From Bacillota bacterium (GTDB lineage: Bacteria > Bacillota > Clostridia > Lachnospirales > Cellulosilyticaceae): a DNA stretch of 19,226 bases. A model generated the notes under the pieces. The model was not told the origin of the DNA. It did not search any database and saw only the letters and a program-made list of their open reading frames with translations. A program made the translations under genes and the position numbers. Below are positions 15,779-19,226 of the stretch, one piece after another; the first letter of the stretch is position 1, and each line of letters starts with the position of its first letter. The stretch is taken from positions 1 through 19,226 of the forward strand of contig JAEYPM010000009.1 in assembly GCA_023410675.1 (NCBI GenBank), written 5' to 3'.

Positions 15779-15784
15779 TATAAT
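15779..15784 (+). promoter_or_regulatory. Probable -10 element before the stalk-protein gene
   Basis: A perfect TATAAT at 15779-15784 lies 29 bases before the start of the stalk-domain gene and after the hairpin at 15648-15694. The -35 position carries only a poor match (GTGAAC, 15756-15761), so the promoter may need an activator. A 16-base palindrome, TTATACATTTGTATAA (15740-15755), just upstream could be its binding site. The rest of 15631-15813 shows no gene. Confidence 0.4.
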
Positions 15785-15813
15785 TATATCATAACAAATA
15801 AGATGAGGGAGAG

Positions 15814-16674
15814 ATGGGAATGAAAAACACAAAGGTATTAAAAGGTATATTAGCTATAGGGATGATGGTAACAGCATTATTAGCAGTAGTGGAAACACAG
15901 GCATATGATCCAATAGTCAGGATAGTGGTTAATGGTGAGCCTGTAAGTTCAAGCGATGCAAAAGCCTTCACTGATAAAAATAGTAGAACTATGATTCCAA
16001 TAAGATTTGTAAGCGAACAGTTAGGAGCAAAGGTTGATTGGAACAAACAGACACAGGAAGTCAGTGTATCACAGTCAGACAAAGTCATCAAGCTTAAAAT
16101 AGGAGAAAAACAAGTTAATTTGAATGGCACAGCAAAACAACTAGATACAGCAGCTATAGTAAAAGAAGGAAAAACTTATGTGCCCCTTAGGTTTGTAAGT
16201 GAAGCACTAGGAGCAAAGGTGCAGTGGGATCCAAAAGGAAGAACAGCGTATATTAATAATAATGGGGAGCCTATTGTTAAAGATGATGTATATACTACTA
16301 TACGTGGCTTTGTTATTCCAGTAACTAAAGAGGCACGGGTAATTGATAAAGGATCGGAGTTTTTCATTACAACAGAGTCTAAATTAGTGATATTCATGTC
16401 AAAAAAAGAAGATCCTGATGATAAAGAAAATAAATATATTATGTCTCTGCAAGCAGAAGTTACCAGCCCAATGTATAAGTATCAGCTTGAGGAAGTAGAA
16501 CATATTTTAAGTCAAAAGATAAGTTCACAAACGATGTCAAAAATCAAGACACAGATTGGAAAGAAGACAGATATGTTGGTTAATATAGGAAGTACATATT
16601 TTGATGATGGAAAGTTCATTGTTCGAGTTGATGGATATACTCATAAAGTTAATATTCAAGTTGATTTTAAATAG
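15814..16674 (+). CDS. Secreted stalk-domain protein (Cu amine oxidase N-terminal-like)
   Basis: This 286-residue protein has a signal peptide (basic start, hydrophobic core about 11-25, likely cut after ETQA, residue 30). A complete stalk domain follows (about 31-150): IPIRFVSEQLGAKVDWNKQT, then VIKLKIGEKQVNLNG, then YVPLRFVSEALGAKVQWD. The domain is named after amine oxidases, but no oxidase catalytic part is present; in clostridia it usually serves as an extracellular binding or spacer module. Residues about 155-286 form an unrecognised basic domain. ATG codons at 15814 and 15820 are both possible after GAGGGA (15805-15810); the choice changes only two residues. The next gene follows after 12 bases, so the two are probably co-transcribed. 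Confidence 0.82.
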   Translation: MGMKNTKVLKGILAIGMMVTALLAVVETQAYDPIVRIVVNGEPVSSSDAKAFTDKNSRTMIPIRFVSEQLGAKVDWNKQTQEVSVSQSDKVIKLKIGEKQVNLNGTAKQLDTAAIVKEGKTYVPLRFVSEALGAKVQWDPKGRTAYINNNGEPIVKDDVYTTIRGFVIPVTKEARVIDKGSEFFITTESKLVIFMSKKEDPDDKENKYIMSLQAEVTSPMYKYQLEEVEHILSQKISSQTMSKIKTQIGKKTDMLVNIGSTYFDDGKFIVRVDGYTHKVNIQVDFK

Positions 16675-16686
16675 AGGGCAGTAGTT

Positions 16687-19226
16687 ATGAGAAAAAGGAT
16701 AAAGAGCATTACTATTTTAATATGTATGATGATTTTGTGTATTAGCAATAGTATTTATGCAACAAATGATGCTGAACCCTATACATTGGAAAACATACGA
16801 AAGAAGCTTAATGATGAGATTTTTCAGATATATGGAGTAGAAAAATTTTATAAAGAAAAATCCACAATTTATGCAGGAGATTTTAATGAAGATTATGTAA
16901 AACAAGGATTAAAAGCTATAGCAAATGGGGATGTTTATTCCCTTGAAAAAAATAATTTTCGAGTAGCTTATGGTATACCCCATGGGGGAGAGATGCAAGG
17001 ACAGAAAGAATATTTAGGAAAGACTTATGAAGGAGAGCATGTGGAAAATCCAAAGTATCTTTGGACATCCTCTACTATAAGTGGACAAATCCATACTTGG
17101 AGGCTAATTAAGGAGCCATGGAATAAGGGATTAAAATTGCCAAATACAGGTAATGTGATTATCAAGACGGGATTTAATCAATTCGAACAAGCATTTACCA
17201 TTCCCCAAACAGGAGAAAAAAGGACAATGGAGGATGCTATTCAGATAGGAATGGACTGGAGGTATGGAGATAAGAAACACTCTGAGGTATCCTTTAATGG
17301 AGATGATAGCATCATCATATATGAAAAAGGCAAGAAACCGATGAATAATACTGGCAGATGGATAGACTATGTACATATAGTACAGCCTCCAACATATTAT
17401 ACATGGGGCATGGGGTATGTACTTATGCAAGGAGGGGGATATTTTGGAGTATCAATCCCCCCTTTATGTTTAGTGCCAGGAGATATTGAAGTTAAAGCTC
17501 CTAGAGAAAATAAGATCGCACCTACTAAAAATGGTGATATTGTAAAACTAGAAGCATGGGTTACATCCAATTTTAAAGACCCTATAACAGTAGGTTATAA
17601 GTGGGAGGTAAAAGGTAAAGTATCAGGTAATGACATTCCCCCTATTAGCTGTGGGGGTTATGCTCAGGATAATCAAAACATCGGCTACTGCAAGATGGAA
17701 AATATAGGACAAGCTATTCCTTTTGATATTAGTTTTGAGATGCCAGAAGAAGAGGTAGAAGTAACATTCATAATTAACACAGCTAAAGAGCCGAATGAAG
17801 TGACCTTTGAAAACAACCAAAAACACTGGGATATAGCATGGAGACCTTATTTAAGGAAAGGCTCAGCAGACTATTACCTAAATTATAATGAGCTAACTAA
17901 GGAAATCAAGCACAAAATATCAGGCGGATCTCTTAGTGCAAGTGTATCTAAACCAAAGGGAGAATGGACAGGAAATATGGCAGGAAATTTAAGTGTAGGT
18001 CTTGAAGATCCAGATGGTGCACTAGGAGATGTTGATATCTACAATGATGATGAGGACGATCAATATTTATCTGTAGATGAAGAAGGAAGTAGTGTAACTA
18101 AATATCCTGTTTTAAGAGGTGTCATTGATAGAGTGGGATTTGATGATGATCCTTTAGGAGGAACCTATAAGAAAGTAATACCACCAGAAGATCCAATAAT
18201 CAAGACTATATCCACAGAGTTTAGTGGTGATGTAAGTAAACCTTATATGTGGAAGGAAAGAGTAGAGGTAACACGTACACATTCAGATGGAACTTCAAGT
18301 AAAGAAATCATGTATGAAGAGAAACATGGAACAGCAAAAGATTCCTTCCCTGAGGGTGAAGATATAATTGGCATAGGCGTTTATGTTTATAATGGAAGAC
18401 AAAACATGCCAGATGTAGCATCAAGGCATTTTAAGGATGAAGTAGAAAGCAACGTACATACTTCCTTAAAGAAAATTTTATGGTGGGAAAGTGAACCATA
18501 TGAAATGTCGGTTCAAAGATGGATGAAACATGTACTGCTTAATGAAGACGAAACAGGAGTAGAAGAGGACTGGGATGCGGTAGATGGGCAATATGAGCGT
18601 ATATTTACGCAGCAAAACAAAGCAGAGATCGAGTGGAAAGTAGAAGAAAAGATGGAGGACATCTATAAATCAGACAGAACCAATGCAAAAAACAGGAAAA
18701 AAGGAAAAGCTTATTATGAACATGCAGTGTTTGCAACAGATAAGGAGCTGCAAAAGTACATATACCCTATCAAGTCAGGTTATTATTTAAATCCAGCTGG
18801 TACATATACCTTCACTCTAAAAACACAGATATATAAAGATAATACAGACTATACACCTGAACATGAAGAGCTTGTAAATAGTATCATTGATTCATTTAGG
18901 TATCAGTCAAACTTAGTTTATACAATAGATGGACAAGACCGCTATAATCTCGATTTAACAGCCCTAGATGAGGACTTAATAGAAGTAGATAGAGGAGATA
19001 CTAAGGTGCAAGACTTTGAAATACCTTATAGCTCAGTGTCAGATGGCTATACACATGTCTTTTTCAAAGAAATATTAGAGGGATACCCGGAGTCTAATAC
19101 AAATGACAGTAAAGATAAATATTTATATAGAGAATACATTAAAGAAGGAGCCATCTACAGGATAGAAGAAGAAACGACTGTTACCATAACAGTTAATCCA
19201 GACAATAACTATGTATTTACCTATCC
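16687..19226 (+). CDS. Very large secreted protein, 3' end outside the window
   Basis: An open frame starts with ATG at 16687 and has no stop to the end of the window, giving at least 846 residues. The N-terminus is a signal peptide (MRKRIKSITI, hydrophobic core, likely cut after IYA, residue 25). The remainder is acidic, rich in Tyr, Trp and beta-strand patterns, and poor in Cys. Residues about 264-380 (GDIEVKAPRENKIAPTKNGD ... PNEVTFENNQ) resemble an immunoglobulin-like CARDB-type domain, but only weakly. No catalytic motif, LPxTG or stalk domain is seen in the visible part. GAGGG (16674-16678) overlaps the stop of the stalk gene, so the two are likely translated from one message. It could be an adhesin, a surface scaffold or a partner of the secretion machine. 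Family not recognised. Confidence 0.8.
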   Translation, partial: MRKRIKSITILICMMILCISNSIYATNDAEPYTLENIRKKLNDEIFQIYGVEKFYKEKSTIYAGDFNEDYVKQGLKAIANGDVYSLEKNNFRVAYGIPHGGEMQGQKEYLGKTYEGEHVENPKYLWTSSTISGQIHTWRLIKEPWNKGLKLPNTGNVIIKTGFNQFEQAFTIPQTGEKRTMEDAIQIGMDWRYGDKKHSEVSFNGDDSIIIYEKGKKPMNNTGRWIDYVHIVQPPTYYTWGMGYVLMQGGGYFGVSIPPLCLVPGDIEVKAPRENKIAPTKNGDIVKLEAWVTSNFKDPITVGYKWEVKGKVSGNDIPPISCGGYAQDNQNIGYCKMENIGQAIPFDISFEMPEEEVEVTFIINTAKEPNEVTFENNQKHWDIAWRPYLRKGSADYYLNYNELTKEIKHKISGGSLSASVSKPKGEWTGNMAGNLSVGLEDPDGALGDVDIYNDDEDDQYLSVDEEGSSVTKYPVLRGVIDRVGFDDDPLGGTYKKVIPPEDPIIKTISTEFSGDVSKPYMWKERVEVTRTHSDGTSSKEIMYEEKHGTAKDSFPEGEDIIGIGVYVYNGRQNMPDVASRHFKDEVESNVHTSLKKILWWESEPYEMSVQRWMKHVLLNEDETGVEEDWDAVDGQYERIFTQQNKAEIEWKVEEKMEDIYKSDRTNAKNRKKGKAYYEHAVFATDKELQKYIYPIKSGYYLNPAGTYTFTLKTQIYKDNTDYTPEHEELVNSIIDSFRYQSNLVYTIDGQDRYNLDLTALDEDLIEVDRGDTKVQDFEIPYSSVSDGYTHVFFKEILEGYPESNTNDSKDKYLYREYIKEGAIYRIEEETTVTITVNPDNNYVFTY

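Noticed and set aside
15789..16130. Minus-strand open frame of 113 codons opposite the stalk-protein gene
   Set aside because: The sense strand encodes a signal peptide and a clear stalk domain, so this is an antisense shadow.
15814..16674. Copper amine oxidase
   Set aside because: Only the N-terminal stalk-type domain is present; there is no catalytic domain or topaquinone motif.
1..19226. CRISPR array, tRNA or rRNA genes
   Set aside because: No regularly spaced repeats beyond the two 14-base motifs at 77-115, and no tRNA- or rRNA-like sequence, were seen on reading the window.

Overview
The window looks like chromosomal DNA of a low-GC, monoderm Firmicute, most likely a clostridium. The reasons are the strong AT bias, AGGAGG-type ribosome sites with several TTG/GTG starts, sigma-A promoters, WXG100 proteins with an EssC-type ATPase, copper-amine-oxidase-like 'stalk' domains, and a Tad-like apparatus with no visible outer-membrane secretin. 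The genus cannot be fixed from the sequence alone.

Layout. (1) Positions 1-271 hold a probable terminator of a gene left of the window, a 14-bp direct repeat (77-90 and 102-115) that may be the end of an insertion sequence, and a full-consensus promoter (TTGACA-17-TATAAT). (2) 272-1303 encodes a secreted C39-like cysteine peptidase with a degenerate stalk-like tail. (3) 1410-1862, minus strand, encodes an A24 prepilin peptidase that converges on the first gene; a 20-bp stem hairpin lies between them. (4) 1863-2263 is a divergent intergenic region with a 27-bp perfect AT-rich palindrome, a smaller inverted repeat and a likely promoter for the large operon. (5) 2264-15630 is one tightly packed plus-strand run of 14 genes. 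The first nine form a Tad/Flp-pilus-like module: TadZ-like, CpaB-like, a second degenerate TadZ-like protein, CpaF/TadA ATPase, TadB, TadC, an Flp-like small pilin and two TadE-like pseudopilins. The last five form a type VIIb secretion (T7SSb) module: YukD ubiquitin-like protein, a cytosolic beta-propeller-like protein, EssC, and two WXG100 proteins. (6) After a hairpin and a probable internal promoter come a secreted stalk-domain protein (15814-16674) and a very large secreted protein that starts at 16687 and runs off the right edge.

How the genes may work together. The motor and platform genes (CpaF, TadB, TadC), the anchor and positioning proteins (CpaB, TadZ) and the prepilin peptidase would assemble a short pilus or pseudopilus from the Flp-like and TadE-like subunits. 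EssC would export the paired WXG100 proteins, with YukD as its small accessory. The T7SSb membrane partners EssA, EssB/YukC and EsaA are not seen, and only 13 bases separate the two modules. The main hypothesis is therefore a hybrid machine in which a Tad-type platform replaces or supplements the usual T7SSb membrane components. The secreted peptidase, stalk protein and giant secreted protein around it could be processing enzymes, surface partners or cargo; that part is inference from position only.
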